34,880 bases of DNA from Nitrospira sp. (GCA_016873495.1 VGXC01000030.1:1-34880); one strand, 5' to 3'; shown: positions 17,406 to 27,032, counted from the stretch's first letter. Notes: generated by a model from the sequence alone, not told the origin. Program-made: numbers and translations.

Positions 17406-18356
17406 ATGAAGATATATCTGGCGAATCCCCGAGGCTTCTGTGCCGGGGTGGACAGGGCGATCGATATCGTGGAACTATCGCTCAAGACCTATGGGGCGCC
17501 GATCTACGTCCGGCACGAAATCGTTCATAGCCGCCATGTGGTCAATTCCCTGCGCGAGAAGGGCGCGGTGTTCGTGGAGGAGCTCAACGAGGTGCCGGAC
17601 GGGGCCATCGTGATTTTCAGCGCCCATGGGGTGGCGAAGGATGTCTGGTCCGAAGCCACGCGGCGCAATCTGAAAGTGATCGATGCGACCTGTCCGCTGG
17701 TCATCAAGGTCCACAACGAAGTGAACCGGGATTACACGCAAGGGTATGAATTGATCCTGATCGGCCATGCCGGGCACCCGGAAGTCATCGGGACCTTAGG
17801 GCAAATTCCAGACAAGTTTCATCTGGTGTCCTCCGTCAAGGACGTCGAATCGTTGCAGGTGGAGAATCACCGCCATCTTTCCTATGTGACGCAAACGACC
17901 CTCAGCGTGGATGAATGCCGCGACATTGTTGAGGCCTTGAACCGGCGGTTCCCCGGGATCAAGGGGCCGCATCAGGAAGACATTTGCTATGCCACTCAGA
18001 ACCGGCAAAATGCCGTAAAGGAGCTGTCAGGCCTAGTGGACGTGATCTTGGTGATCGGCTCGCCGAACAGCTCCAACTCGAATCGGCTCCGGGAACTGGC
18101 CGAGCGGTGCGGAATCCCGTCCTACCTCATCGACTCCTCTGCCGATATCAATCCCGACTGGGTCAAGAACGCCCGTGCCGTGGGCATTTCCGCCGGGGCC
18201 TCGGCTCCGGAGGTCTTGGTGGCCGATGTGGTGGAATACCTCAAACGCTTTGGGGCTTCTGAAGTTGAGGAATTGACGGTGATTGAGGAAGACGTGGAGT
18301 TTTCCTTGCCGAAAGAACTGGTGACGATTAAATCCGTTTCGCAGGCCTCTTTCTAA
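17406..18356 (+). CDS. ispH: 4-hydroxy-3-methylbut-2-enyl diphosphate reductase
   Basis: Last enzyme of the MEP isoprenoid pathway: an iron-sulfur protein converting HMBPP to IPP and DMAPP. The 316 residues contain the three cluster-binding cysteines at 12 (N-P-R-G-F-C-A-G-V), 96 (D-A-T-C-P-L-V) and 194 (D-I-C-Y-A-T-Q-N-R). Substrate-binding residues are His41 (E-I-V-H-S), His74 (S-A-H-G-V), and His124 with Glu126 (G-H-x-G-H-P-E), plus the phosphate-binding SSNSNRL segment (222-228). It is the first gene of the isoprenoid/hopanoid neighbourhood; dxs and ispG of the same pathway are about 12-14 kb downstream. It has its own promoter and is followed by a strong hairpin. Confidence 0.96.
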   Translation: MKIYLANPRGFCAGVDRAIDIVELSLKTYGAPIYVRHEIVHSRHVVNSLREKGAVFVEELNEVPDGAIVIFSAHGVAKDVWSEATRRNLKVIDATCPLVIKVHNEVNRDYTQGYELILIGHAGHPEVIGTLGQIPDKFHLVSSVKDVESLQVENHRHLSYVTQTTLSVDECRDIVEALNRRFPGIKGPHQEDICYATQNRQNAVKELSGLVDVILVIGSPNSSNSNRLRELAERCGIPSYLIDSSADINPDWVKNARAVGISAGASAPEVLVADVVEYLKRFGASEVEELTVIEEDVEFSLPKELVTIKSVSQASF

Positions 18357-18388
18357 ACTTCCCCTTGCGCTGTTTCCATGGTGTCCCT

Positions 18389-18412
18389 GCCCCCCCAACA
18401 TTTTGGGGGGGC
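18389..18412 (+). terminator. Strong hairpin after ispH
   Basis: A 10-bp perfect stem (18389-18398 with 18403-18412) includes seven consecutive G-C pairs and a 4-nt loop. It lies 33 bp after the ispH stop. It is not followed by a clear T tract, so termination is likely but not certain. Confidence 0.6.
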
Positions 18413-18445
18413 GTCGATTCTCCCCCCCTTCATCCTGTATTTTCT

Positions 18446-18474
18446 TTGCTTTTTCAATCTCTCTGTGCTAGAAA
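18446..18474 (+). promoter_or_regulatory. Possible promoter for smc
   Basis: TTGCTT (18446-18451), 17 bp, TAGAAA (18469-18474) preceded by TGTGC (extended -10). A 7-bp hairpin (ACCACTA 18479-18485 / TAGTGGT 18490-18496) lies just downstream in the leader. Confidence 0.4.
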
Positions 18475-18536
18475 ATCGACCACTATCCGTAGTGGTGGCG
18501 GTAATTTCCTACCGGACCTATTGGTGAGGGAAGAGC

Positions 18537-21500
18537 ATGCATCTTAAATCCTTGGAGCTCACCGGGTTTAAGTCGTTTTCCGAAGCCAAGATCGAGTTTC
18601 CCCCAGGCATGACGGCGGTGGTCGGTCCCAATGGGTCAGGGAAAAGCAATGTGGTGGATGCGATCCTCTGGGTTCTGGGAGAGCAGAGCACCAAGACGCT
18701 TCGAAGCGAGCGGATGGAAGACGTCATCTTCAACGGGACCGAGGCGCGCAAACCGCTGGGGATGGTCGAGGTCTCGCTGGTGATGAGCGGCCTTTCGGAG
18801 CAGCAACTGCAAGGGATTCCCGGTTTGCCGGCCCAGATGGGCGAGTTGCATGAAGTCATGGTCACGCGCCGGCTGTACCGCAACGGGGACAGCGAATACC
18901 TGATCAATAAAATCCTCTGCCGGCTCAAAGATGTCCGCAGTTTGTTCCTGGACACGCGGGCCGGAAGCAAGGGCCACACGGTCATCGAGCAGGGCCGCAT
19001 CGAACAGATCCTCAACGCCTCTCCGCAAGACCGTCGCGAGCTGATCGAAGAAACCGCCGGGATCGTCCGGTACAAGAAGCAGAAGGCCGAGGCGCTCCGC
19101 AAACTGGACTCGACGCACCAGAGCTTGTTGCGGGTGCGCGATATTATCGCCGAGGTGCATCGGCAACTGGGTTCCTTGGAGCGCCAAGCGCGACAGGCTC
19201 GTGCCTTTCAGAGTTTGCAGCAGGAAGCGAAAGTTCTGGAGGTGCGGCTGCTGGTCTGGGATTACCGGTCCCGCCTGGCAGCCCAGGCGGCCTGCGAAGG
19301 GGAACTGGCTGCGATGGAGGCCAATGAGTCCGGTCACGCGGCCGAGCAATCCAGGCTTCAGGCGGAGCTGGAATCGCTCAGGCTGAGGATCACGGAGATG
19401 GATCAGTCCATAGCGCGCACCCGTGAAAACCTTGATCGCCTGGAGCGACTCAAGTCCCAGGCCCTGACCACGGCCGAAGTGGAGCGAGCCAAGCTCGGAC
19501 AATTTGAACAGCAGCGGATTCAGGCGGAGGCCGACCTAGCCCGCTTAAGCCGTGAACGGGAGCAGGCCGGGCTTGTAATGGATGGGCTCCGGGCCAAGCT
19601 GGCCGTACTCGACCAGGAACTTGCTGCCGGAACCTTAGCCCTGGTGCAGCTCGAAGGAGCCGGTGCCTCACTCGCAACTCGCCGGGCTGCTGCGGTGGAC
19701 GAAGAAGAGCGCGCCCGGGCGGCCAGCCTCGACCTAATGGTGCAAATGACCCGTGAGGAAAATGGGTTGGCGGATATGCAACGTCGGCTCGAGGATGCTC
19801 TGCGTCGGGCCGAACGCCTGGCCAAGGAACAGACGGCCGTCGACGAGCAGTGGCGGAGCGCGAAGGAACAGTTCGAGGCCACGGCCCGCCGCCGCGAACA
19901 GAGCGAAGAAGCATTGCAGGCTCGGCAGGGCGAGCGCAAGGCATCGGCGGAAGCGGAGGCGCGGAGTGAACAGGCGCTCCGTGAGACGGAGCAGCGCATC
20001 GGCCTGCATCAAGAAGAGGCGGCCTCGGTCCGCTCACGACTCCGTGCGCTGCAAGCTGTGGTGCGCGAGGGCATGGGCTATGGGCGCGACGGGGAAGAGG
20101 CGACGTCGCTCCGGGTGGCCTGCCAGGGCTTGCGCGAGGCCGTGGCTGAATGGCTGGTCGTGCCGTCCGGGCTTGAACGGGCGGTTGAAGCGGTGTTGGG
20201 CGAGCGGGTGCGGGGGTGGTTGGTTGAAGGCCCTGCCTCGGCGCGTGAGGCTGTGGCTCTGCTGAAACAGAAGGGGATGGGACGTGGAGCTTTTGTGCCG
20301 TCGGCTCCCCGGTGGCATACCCAGTCGGACGTGGCTGCCTCTGCCTGGTGGGCGAATCTGCAGGCCAAACCTGGAGTCAAGGGCCTGGCGAAAGATCTTC
20401 TGCGCACAACAGGGGAATCCGGAGCAGTCTTGTCCTGTCTGTTTGATTCCGTTGTGATCGTCGAGTCGCTTGATGTGGCGGTGGGCCTCTGGGAGCAGGG
20501 GCTCTGGTCAGCGCCTGATGGGCCAACCCTGGTGACCCTGGATGGGGACGTGCTCGATCCGGCTGGGATCCTCACCGGCGGATTGGCTGGGGAGGCTGGC
20601 GGGTTGCTCCAATGGCGACGGGAACTCGAGGAACTTGAGGCGAAGGGGCGCAACCTGTCCGGCCAGCTGGATGAGTCGAGGATCGCGCGGGAGCGGTTCG
20701 AAGCCGATCGACAGGCGTGCCATGCGACGGGGGAGCGGTTGCAGGCTGCGATCCGCGAGGCGGAGATGGTGGTCCTGGCGGCGCATAAAGACGAAGCAAT
20801 TCTTACGCGCACCATGGCGGAACTCACTCGGCGCTTAGACACCCTCGCGTCCGAGCGCCAAACGGAAGAACAGGAGCGGGTCACCGTTGAGGCGGAGCGG
20901 CAAGCGATTCAGGCGCGACTGGCGCAATTGTGCGGGCAAAAATCCGCACAGGAGGCCGGTCTTGAGGAGCGGAGCAACGCCCGCCGACGTCTGGATGAGG
21001 AAAGCCAGGGTTTTCAGCAACGGATGCTGGAGGTTCGTCTGGGGGTTGCGGCAAGCCGTTCGCAGCATGGCCATTGTGAGGCGGACTTGAATCGGCTTGC
21101 CGGGGAGGACCGAGAGCGGGGAGCGTGGATTGCCGGTCTAGAGCAACAGATGGCGGCCTTGTCGGAGGCCAGGCAACGGAGCCAGGATCTGTGCCAGCAG
21201 CAGGAGGCTCTGTGTCAGGAGCTTGAGGGGCAGGCTGCTCACGTTCGCCAGGAGCTGATGCAGGCGCAGGAGCTGCAAGCCCAGGATGCCGAACGGGCTC
21301 GAAGCTTGGAGGCGGGGCTCGACGCGGTGCGCGCCGCCTTGACGGCAAGCCGCGAAGCCCGAACTGGTCTCGAGGTCCGGCGGGCTGAGCTTAAAACTCA
21401 GTTGTCGGCTTTAGAGGGGACCTTGACCGGGACCTACCAACTCTCGGTCGAAACGGCTTTGACGCAGGAGCCGCCTCCGGAACCGGTGTTGGCGTTGGAA

Positions 21501-22220
21501 GGGCAAGAGCCGATTCAGGATACCGACGCGGCAGCCGCCCAGGAGCTGCGCGACAAACTGCAGAAGATTCGCGACCGGCTCGACCGGATGGGGCCGATCA
21601 ACTTGGCGGCCATCGAAGAGCATCGCGAATTGGAGGAGCGGCACAAATTCCTCACTGCGCAAGAAGAAGACTTGGCCCAATCGATCGGGGCGTTAAAGGA
21701 GATCATCAACCGGATCAACCGCACGACGAAACAGATGTTCCTCGAAACGTTTGCCGAACTTCAGCTGAAGTTCGGCGAGGTCTTCGCGCGTTTTTTCCCG
21801 GGTGGGCGCGCCGAATTGGTGTTGGTTGAGCCGGAAGCCGGCGAAGAGGGAGAGGCGGGGACGCGCGCGGAGCCGGGGGTGGACATTGCGGCGCAGCCGC
21901 CGGGGAAACGGCTCAAGAGCATCACCATGCTTTCCGGGGGGGAGAAGACCTTGACCGCTATGGCGTTGATCTTCGCCAGCTTTCTGATCCGTCCGACTCC
22001 CTTCTGCATTCTGGACGAGATCGACGCCCCGCTGGACGAGGAAAACATCGGGCGCTTCACGGGTGTGCTGCGCGAGCTGTCCGAGGCAGCCCAGTTCCTG
22101 GTGATCACCCATAATAAACGCACCATGGCCGTGGCCGATTCTCTCTTCGGAGTCACCATGGAGGAGGCAGGGGTGTCCAAGCTGGTCTCGGTGCGATTGG
22201 CGGATCTCCAACCGGCCTAG
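18537..22220 (+). CDS. smc: Chromosome segregation ATPase SMC
   Basis: Condensin-type ATPase that dimerises and compacts or loops chromosomal DNA. The 1227-residue product has the full SMC plan. An N-terminal ATP-binding head carries Walker A GPNGSGKS (30-37). It is followed by a long coiled coil rich in E/R/Q/A (about 165-510), a hinge domain (about 520-680) and a second coiled coil (about 690-1060). The C-terminal head carries the signature L-S-G-G-E-K (1132-1137) and Walker B I-L-D-E-I-D (1158-1163). Length is typical of bacterial SMC. ATG 18537 is preceded by GAGGGA. No scpA or scpB is in the window. It sits between two isoprenoid genes (ispH, shc) with separate promoters, so the neighbourhood probably says nothing about its function. 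Confidence 0.96.
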   Translation: MHLKSLELTGFKSFSEAKIEFPPGMTAVVGPNGSGKSNVVDAILWVLGEQSTKTLRSERMEDVIFNGTEARKPLGMVEVSLVMSGLSEQQLQGIPGLPAQMGELHEVMVTRRLYRNGDSEYLINKILCRLKDVRSLFLDTRAGSKGHTVIEQGRIEQILNASPQDRRELIEETAGIVRYKKQKAEALRKLDSTHQSLLRVRDIIAEVHRQLGSLERQARQARAFQSLQQEAKVLEVRLLVWDYRSRLAAQAACEGELAAMEANESGHAAEQSRLQAELESLRLRITEMDQSIARTRENLDRLERLKSQALTTAEVERAKLGQFEQQRIQAEADLARLSREREQAGLVMDGLRAKLAVLDQELAAGTLALVQLEGAGASLATRRAAAVDEEERARAASLDLMVQMTREENGLADMQRRLEDALRRAERLAKEQTAVDEQWRSAKEQFEATARRREQSEEALQARQGERKASAEAEARSEQALRETEQRIGLHQEEAASVRSRLRALQAVVREGMGYGRDGEEATSLRVACQGLREAVAEWLVVPSGLERAVEAVLGERVRGWLVEGPASAREAVALLKQKGMGRGAFVPSAPRWHTQSDVAASAWWANLQAKPGVKGLAKDLLRTTGESGAVLSCLFDSVVIVESLDVAVGLWEQGLWSAPDGPTLVTLDGDVLDPAGILTGGLAGEAGGLLQWRRELEELEAKGRNLSGQLDESRIARERFEADRQACHATGERLQAAIREAEMVVLAAHKDEAILTRTMAELTRRLDTLASERQTEEQERVTVEAERQAIQARLAQLCGQKSAQEAGLEERSNARRRLDEESQGFQQRMLEVRLGVAASRSQHGHCEADLNRLAGEDRERGAWIAGLEQQMAALSEARQRSQDLCQQQEALCQELEGQAAHVRQELMQAQELQAQDAERARSLEAGLDAVRAALTASREARTGLEVRRAELKTQLSALEGTLTGTYQLSVETALTQEPPPEPVLALEGQEPIQDTDAAAAQELRDKLQKIRDRLDRMGPINLAAIEEHRELEERHKFLTAQEEDLAQSIGALKEIINRINRTTKQMFLETFAELQLKFGEVFARFFPGGRAELVLVEPEAGEEGEAGTRAEPGVDIAAQPPGKRLKSITMLSGGEKTLTAMALIFASFLIRPTPFCILDEIDAPLDEENIGRFTGVLRELSEAAQFLVITHNKRTMAVADSLFGVTMEEAGVSKLVSVRLADLQPA

Positions 22221-22252
22221 CTGCAAGCCTTCGTTTCAAGTCATTGAAAAGC

Positions 22253-22278
22253 CAAGGGTTGCTTGACAGCAACCCTTG
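22253..22278 (+). terminator. Hairpin after smc that overlaps the shc promoter
   Basis: A perfect 10-bp stem (22253-22262 with 22269-22278) lies 33 bp after the smc stop, with AGGTTTGTT following. Its six-base loop is exactly TTGACA, the -35 element of the next gene. Confidence 0.7.
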
Positions 22279-22292
22279 AGGTTTGTTATAAA
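22263..22292 (+). promoter_or_regulatory. Sigma70-type promoter for shc
   Basis: Perfect TTGACA (22263-22268), then TATAAA (22287-22292) after 18 bp (or TTATAA after 17 bp). The -35 is in the loop of the preceding hairpin. Transcription would start near 22300, about 100 nt before the preferred shc start. Confidence 0.7.
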
Positions 22293-22400
22293 TCACCCCT
22301 ATGAATTATAGAGCTACGAGCCGATATCGCTGTGCCGCTGCCGAGCAGGAGCCTCTTTCCTCGTATACTTTCTCCATCATTTGGTGAACGACGTACAAGT

Positions 22401-24575
22401 ATGAAACTCATTCGGAGTTTAATCACACGTCTGTCCGATAGTCTGTTTGCGTCCGTTCCTGACCGCATTAAGGCCGGAGCCAGGACCAGACTGGGTCCGG
22501 TCCTTCGTCTGGTGTCACACAATCTGTACCCTTCTGCTGCGCCGGAGCAGATCCGCCGGGCCGCCGGGCCGGCCCATGGCCAGTCCGAAGCCATTGATGA
22601 AGCCATGCGACGGAGCCAAGCCTGGCTTCTTGGTCGGCAACATCCCCGGGAGGGATATTGGGTGGCGGAGCTCGAGGCGGATACGACACTGACGTCCGAG
22701 TACCTGATGCTCCGTCGTTTCCTGGACTTGGTCGATCCTGATCGTGAGCGGAAAGCCGTCCAATATTTGCGCATGATGCAGCTGCCGGAGGGAGGCTGGC
22801 CGATATACTACGGAGGTCCGCCCGAGATCAGCGCGTCCGTCAAGGCCTACTTCGCGCTGAAGCTCTCCGGCGTGTCGGCCGACGAACCCTGTATGGTCCG
22901 CGGTCGCGAAGCCATCCTTGGGATGGGCGGAGTCGTCGCGGCCAATGTCTTTACAAAGATCACACTGGCGCTGTTCGATCAGTATGACTGGCGCGGCATT
23001 CCCAGTATGCCGCCCGAGATCATGCTGTTGCCGAAGCGGTTCTACTTCAGCCTCTACGCCGTGTCCTACTGGTCCCGGGCCGTCCTCATTCCGCTCCTGC
23101 TCATTTTTTCGCATCGGCCTGTTTGCCGGATCCCGAAGGAGCAGGGTATTGATGAATTGTTCCTGCAGCCGCGTGAGCAGGTCCGTTTTCGCCATGAACC
23201 GCCGCTCAAGAGGGACGTTGCCTGGATTACCTGGCGCAACTTCTTCATTGCCGTCGATCGTGTGCTGAAGGTCTACGATCGCATGCCTATCCGGCCGCTG
23301 CGCGAGAAGGCCGTGGCGAAGGCGGCCGAATGGATGCTCGATCATATGAAAGGCCCCGGGGGGCTGGGAGCCATTTATCCGGCCATGGCCAACTCGGTGG
23401 TTGCGTTGCGGTGCTTGGGGTACGGGGTTGAGCATCCCCTGGTTGCCAAGGCGCTCGGAGAAATCGAAGCGCTCGAAATCTACGATGTCGTGCCGGAGGG
23501 AAAGGGCCAGGCGGAGACGCTGCATCTGCAGCCCTGCCATTCCCCGATTTGGGACACGGCGCTTCTGCTCAACGCCTTGGTCGAAGCGGGATTGCCCCAG
23601 GACCACCAGGCCCTGAGCAAGGCGGCGACATGGCTGTTGTCCCGCCAGACGACGACTGTCGGGGATTGGAAAGTCTCGGCGCCGGACGCGGAACCAGGGG
23701 GTTGGTATTTCCAGTTCGAGAACGAGCTGTATCCCGACGTGGACGACACGGCGGTGGTGTTGATGGGATTGGCCAAAGTGCGCTTGGCCGATCGCGAAGC
23801 CCAGCGGCAGGCCATTGCCCGCGGGTATCGCTGGGTCATGGCGATGCAGGGGTCCGATGGCGGCTGGGGCGCATACGACAAAGATAACAATCGAATGGTG
23901 TTCAATTTAATTCCCTTTGCCGATCACAAGGCGTTGCTGGATCCCAGCACGGCGGATTTGGCCGGTCGTTGCTTGGAAATGCTGGGCATCCTGGGTTATG
24001 ACCGGACCCATCCGGCGGCCGTTCGCGCGCTGAATTATCTGCGGCACGAACAAGAACCGGACGGAAGCTGGTTTGGGCGATGGGGCGTCAATTACATTTA
24101 CGGCACATGGTCGGTCTTGGCGGGATTGCGAGCGATCGGTGAAGATATGTCGGCGCCTTATGTCGAACGTGCTGTGGCATGGCTGGAGTCCAAGCAGAAT
24201 CCGGACGGAGGGTGGGGCGAGTCCTGCCTGTCTTATGCGGATCGTGATATGGCCGGCCGTGGTGTCAGCACCCCCTCGCAGACGGCTTGGGCGCTGCTCG
24301 CCCTGCTCTCCGCCGGCGTCACGAATTCCATCACGGTCGTTCGAGGAGTGCATTACTTGCTGCGCCATCAGCGCGAGGATGGATCGTGGGAGGAGGTTCG
24401 CCACACCGGAACGGGATTCCCGCGGGTCTTCTACCTCCGCTATCATTGGTACTGTCAGTACTTTCCTCTCTGGGCCCTGGCCATGTATCGGAATCTGCGG
24501 GCCCATGGCCAGACGAAGGCGGACGAGATGCGTCGGATCGCTCGCGAGACGGGATGTTTCCGTGCAGAGGGGTGA
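22401..24575 (+). CDS. shc: Squalene-hopene cyclase
   Basis: Membrane-associated enzyme cyclising squalene to hopene (or diplopterol), the committed step of hopanoid synthesis. The ATG at 22401 gives 724 residues; an in-frame GTG at 22332 would give 747 but has no ribosome-binding site, so the start remains somewhat uncertain. The catalytic motif D-V-D-D lies at 446-449, in Y-P-D-V-D-D-T-A. Several QW repeats (Q-x-x-D-G-G/S-W) are visible: QGSDGGWGAYD, QEPDGSWFGRWG, QNPDGGWGES and QREDGSWEE. The Q-x-P-E-G-G-W-P segment near the N-terminus belongs to the same repeat family. It is followed by hpnG and the Mla genes, and hpnH lies 8.5 kb away. No squalene synthase genes (hpnC/D/E) are in the window. 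Confidence 0.96.
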   Translation: MKLIRSLITRLSDSLFASVPDRIKAGARTRLGPVLRLVSHNLYPSAAPEQIRRAAGPAHGQSEAIDEAMRRSQAWLLGRQHPREGYWVAELEADTTLTSEYLMLRRFLDLVDPDRERKAVQYLRMMQLPEGGWPIYYGGPPEISASVKAYFALKLSGVSADEPCMVRGREAILGMGGVVAANVFTKITLALFDQYDWRGIPSMPPEIMLLPKRFYFSLYAVSYWSRAVLIPLLLIFSHRPVCRIPKEQGIDELFLQPREQVRFRHEPPLKRDVAWITWRNFFIAVDRVLKVYDRMPIRPLREKAVAKAAEWMLDHMKGPGGLGAIYPAMANSVVALRCLGYGVEHPLVAKALGEIEALEIYDVVPEGKGQAETLHLQPCHSPIWDTALLLNALVEAGLPQDHQALSKAATWLLSRQTTTVGDWKVSAPDAEPGGWYFQFENELYPDVDDTAVVLMGLAKVRLADREAQRQAIARGYRWVMAMQGSDGGWGAYDKDNNRMVFNLIPFADHKALLDPSTADLAGRCLEMLGILGYDRTHPAAVRALNYLRHEQEPDGSWFGRWGVNYIYGTWSVLAGLRAIGEDMSAPYVERAVAWLESKQNPDGGWGESCLSYADRDMAGRGVSTPSQTAWALLALLSAGVTNSITVVRGVHYLLRHQREDGSWEEVRHTGTGFPRVFYLRYHWYCQYFPLWALAMYRNLRAHGQTKADEMRRIARETGCFRAEG

Positions 24576-24626
24576 GCGTCGGGATGTGCTGCGCTGCCGG
24601 TTGTTGCTCGTGAGGCAGCGGGGCTC

Positions 24627-25379
24627 TTGAAGCGGGTCGGCATTTTTACGGCCACGCGATGGGAGCAAGAGGCAGTCAGCCAGGCGATTCTGATTGAGGA
24701 GAGGGCACGCGTCGGCGGCGTTCCTTGCGTGATTGGGCGTCGCGGGGCTTGCCGGGTCTCGGTGTTCCGGACAGGCATGGGGCCCGTGAAAGCCGGTGCA
24801 GTCTCTCGTGAAGCGCTTGCCAGTTGCTCCCTGGACCTTGCGGTTTCCTCCGGCTTTGCCTGCGCTCTGACTTCCTCCCAGATCGGCGATCTCCTCATCG
24901 GCACGGACGTAAGTTCTTGGCAGGCAGAAATCTGTTCCATCGATGTGAGCGAGAGCGTTCCATGCGCGGTCGAATTGCAGGCTGCGGCTCTGATGTCTGC
25001 GCGTAGGGTCGGCTTGACGGTTCGGACTGGGCGGTTTGTGTCCGTATCGCAAGTTCTCTGGCGGGCTGAGGAGAAACAGCGCGTGGCGGCCGGCACCGGA
25101 GCGGTGGGTCTCGACATGGAGAGCGCGGCACTCGGGGCCATCGCGAAGGAGCAGCGGGTTCCCTTCCTCGTGGCGCGTACGGTGTCGGATTTGCTGGACG
25201 AGGATCTCCCGCTTGACTTCAATCTCTTTTTGACGCCGAAGACCTGGCCGCAGGGCCTGTGGCGGGTGGCACGCCGACCATCATGCCTCGCGGGGATTCT
25301 GCGTCTGCGCAGGCAGAGCCAGGCGGCTGCGGTTCGGTTAACCCGGTTCATAGAAGTCTTTCTGAATGACACGCGGTAG
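24627..25379 (+). CDS. hpnG: Hopanoid-associated nucleoside phosphorylase
   Basis: Member of the purine-nucleoside/MTA phosphorylase superfamily. HpnG removes adenine from adenosylhopane to give a phosphorylated ribosylhopane, leading to bacteriohopanetetrol-type side chains. The only usable start is a TTG at 24627; the frame is open to the stop 51 bp back, but without ATG or GTG. The 250 residues show the G-I-F-T-A-T-x-x-E start, R-T-G-M-G-P-V-K-A-G (48-57), and the nucleoside-binding G-L-D-M-E-S-A-A (161-168) followed by R-T-V-S-D (a catalytic Asp is expected here). The C-terminal 40 residues are basic. Its position directly after shc is the main reason to prefer HpnG over a general nucleosidase. 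Confidence 0.83.
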   Translation: MKRVGIFTATRWEQEAVSQAILIEERARVGGVPCVIGRRGACRVSVFRTGMGPVKAGAVSREALASCSLDLAVSSGFACALTSSQIGDLLIGTDVSSWQAEICSIDVSESVPCAVELQAAALMSARRVGLTVRTGRFVSVSQVLWRAEEKQRVAAGTGAVGLDMESAALGAIAKEQRVPFLVARTVSDLLDEDLPLDFNLFLTPKTWPQGLWRVARRPSCLAGILRLRRQSQAAAVRLTRFIEVFLNDTR

Positions 25380-25421
25380 CGAGGCCGAGGAGAAGAGGAT
25401 GGAATCTCCCCAGGAGCAGTC

Positions 25422-26195
25422 ATGGTGACCGTGATGGTTGCCCATCTTGGCCGCACCACCCTCTTTCTGCTCGGAGAAATGGGCCGCATGCTCCTGTTTC
25501 TTGCCGCGACTATCGCATGGTTCACAAGACCGCCTTTGCGGCCCTTCCAAATTCTCAAACAACTGCACTTCATCGGCTTCAAGTCGTCATTCGTGGTTGT
25601 CTTGACGGCCGCATTCACCGGCATGGTGCTGGGTTTACAGGGCTATTACTCGCTGCGGAAGTTCGGAGCGGAAGCGGCGCTCGGCTCCGCCGTGGCCTTG
25701 AGCATGATCCGAGAACTGGGACCGGTGCTGGCGGCACTGATGGTGACCGCTCGTGCCGGGTCGGCCATGACCGCCGAGATCGGCATCATGCGGATCACGG
25801 AGCAGATCGACGCGCTGGACACGATGGCCATCAACCCCTTGCAATATCTGGTGTCGCCAAAATTAGTGGCCGGTCTGATCGGGGTGCCCCTGCTCGTCGC
25901 GATTTTCGATGTGGTCGGGATTTATGGGGGCTATCTGGTCGGGGTCGAACTGCTGGGGGTCAATGCCGGGTCCTACTGGAGCTCCATCGAATCGGCCGTG
26001 GAGTGGAAGGACGTGTACGGGGGCATCCTGAAATCCATCAGTTTCGGGTTGATCGTGAGCTGGGTCTGTTGCTACAAGGGCTACTACACGAGGATGAGCG
26101 CGGAGGGTTTGGGCACGGCGACCACGGAGGCGGTGGTCTTGACCTCCGTTCTGATTCTCGTCTGGGATTATTTCCTGACGTCCGTTTTGCTGTAA
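25422..26195 (+). CDS. mlaE: MlaE-type lipid ABC transporter permease
   Basis: Permease of the Mla (MCE) lipid-transport ABC system in the cytoplasmic membrane. The 257 residues have about five or six hydrophobic helices and the family's conserved core: F-T-G-M-V-L-G-L-Q-G-Y (about 65-75) and R-E-L-G-P-V-L-A-A-L-M-V-T-A-R-A-G-S-A-M-T-A-E-I-G (about 97-121). The Q-I-D-A-L-D-T-M-A-I-N-P-L-Q-Y-L-V segment (about 128-144) follows. AGGAG lies 7 nt before the ATG. It follows hpnG after 42 bp and precedes mlaF, mlaD and mlaC in the standard order. Confidence 0.95.
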   Translation: MVTVMVAHLGRTTLFLLGEMGRMLLFLAATIAWFTRPPLRPFQILKQLHFIGFKSSFVVVLTAAFTGMVLGLQGYYSLRKFGAEAALGSAVALSMIRELGPVLAALMVTARAGSAMTAEIGIMRITEQIDALDTMAINPLQYLVSPKLVAGLIGVPLLVAIFDVVGIYGGYLVGVELLGVNAGSYWSSIESAVEWKDVYGGILKSISFGLIVSWVCCYKGYYTRMSAEGLGTATTEAVVLTSVLILVWDYFLTSVLL

Positions 26196-26213
26196 TGATG
26201 TCAACGGGTGGTC

Positions 26214-26249
26214 GTCAGTTTATGGAACCCTCTGCGCTGACTGCTGACA
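26214..26249. repeat. Degenerate heptamer pair between mlaE and mlaF
   Basis: GCTGACT and GCTGACA (26236-26249) form two tandem GCTGANN units. A reverse-sense GTCAGTT lies at 26214-26220. This is a reduced version of the arrays at 5980 and 6985. Confidence 0.35.
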
Positions 26250-26273
26250 AACGATAACCGAAAGCGATTCACC

Positions 26274-27032
26274 ATGATTAAGCTTGTCGGGGTTGAGAAG
26301 ACGCTGGGCGGACAGCCGGTCCTTCGTGGTGTGGACCTGGAAATCCCCCCAGGCAAGCTCACCACCATCATCGGACGCAGCGGGGAAGGGAAAAGCGTGC
26401 TGCTCAAGCACATGATCGGGCTCTTTAAGCCGGACCGAGGGGAAGTCTGGGTCGATGATGTTGAAATTTCCAGACTCAAGGGGACGGCGCTCAACGACGC
26501 GCGCAAGCGATTCGCCATGTTGTTCCAGGGGGCGGCGTTGTTCGACTCGTTGACCGTGTTTGATAATGTCGCGTTTCCTTTGCGCGAGAAGCTGGGGTTG
26601 TCGGAGTCGGACGTGAAGCGCCGGGTCGGAGAAAAGCTTGATCAGGTCGGCTTGACCGGCATGGGGCATAAGTTTCCTGCCGAGTTGAGCGGGGGCATGA
26701 AAAAGCGTGCGGGTTTGGCTCGGGCGCTGGTGATGGAACCGGAAATTCTCCTGATCGACGAGCCGACGACGGGGCTGGATCCGCTCATGGCCAAGACGAT
26801 CCACGATCTCATCGTGGCGATGCACAAGACGTTTGGGTTCACCGCGGTAATGGTCAGCCACGAGATCCCTGAGATCTTTGCCATTTCCGATTGGGTGGCT
26901 ATTTTGAAGGAGGGGAAGATTGCGGCAATGGCTCCCTCACAAGAGTTCCAGCAGACCACGGATCCGGGCATTCTCGAGTTTATTTCAGTAGGCGGGACCG
27001 TGGCCTTGGTCCACGCCGTTCGAGAGGGGTAA
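26274..27032 (+). CDS. mlaF: MlaF-type lipid ABC transporter ATPase
   Basis: Cytoplasmic ATPase that powers the MlaE permease. The 252 residues show Walker A GRSGEGKS (34-41), the Q-loop F-Q-G-A-A-L-F-D-S-L (84-93), signature L-S-G-G-M-K-K-R (138-145), Walker B I-L-L-I-D-E-P (158-164), and the D-loop T-T-G-L-D-P (165-170). The switch histidine is in V-S-H-E-I-P. The GRSGEGKS and LSGGMKKR variants are those usually seen in Mla/Ttg2A ATPases. It follows mlaE after 78 bp and its stop is separated from mlaD by one base, indicating coupled translation. Confidence 0.96.
   Translation: MIKLVGVEKTLGGQPVLRGVDLEIPPGKLTTIIGRSGEGKSVLLKHMIGLFKPDRGEVWVDDVEISRLKGTALNDARKRFAMLFQGAALFDSLTVFDNVAFPLREKLGLSESDVKRRVGEKLDQVGLTGMGHKFPAELSGGMKKRAGLARALVMEPEILLIDEPTTGLDPLMAKTIHDLIVAMHKTFGFTAVMVSHEIPEIFAISDWVAILKEGKIAAMAPSQEFQQTTDPGILEFISVGGTVALVHAVREG

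Noticed and set aside
22515..25624. Three long minus-strand ORFs opposite shc, hpnG and mlaE
   Set aside because: They lie fully antisense to strongly identified genes and have low-complexity or composition-driven sequences.
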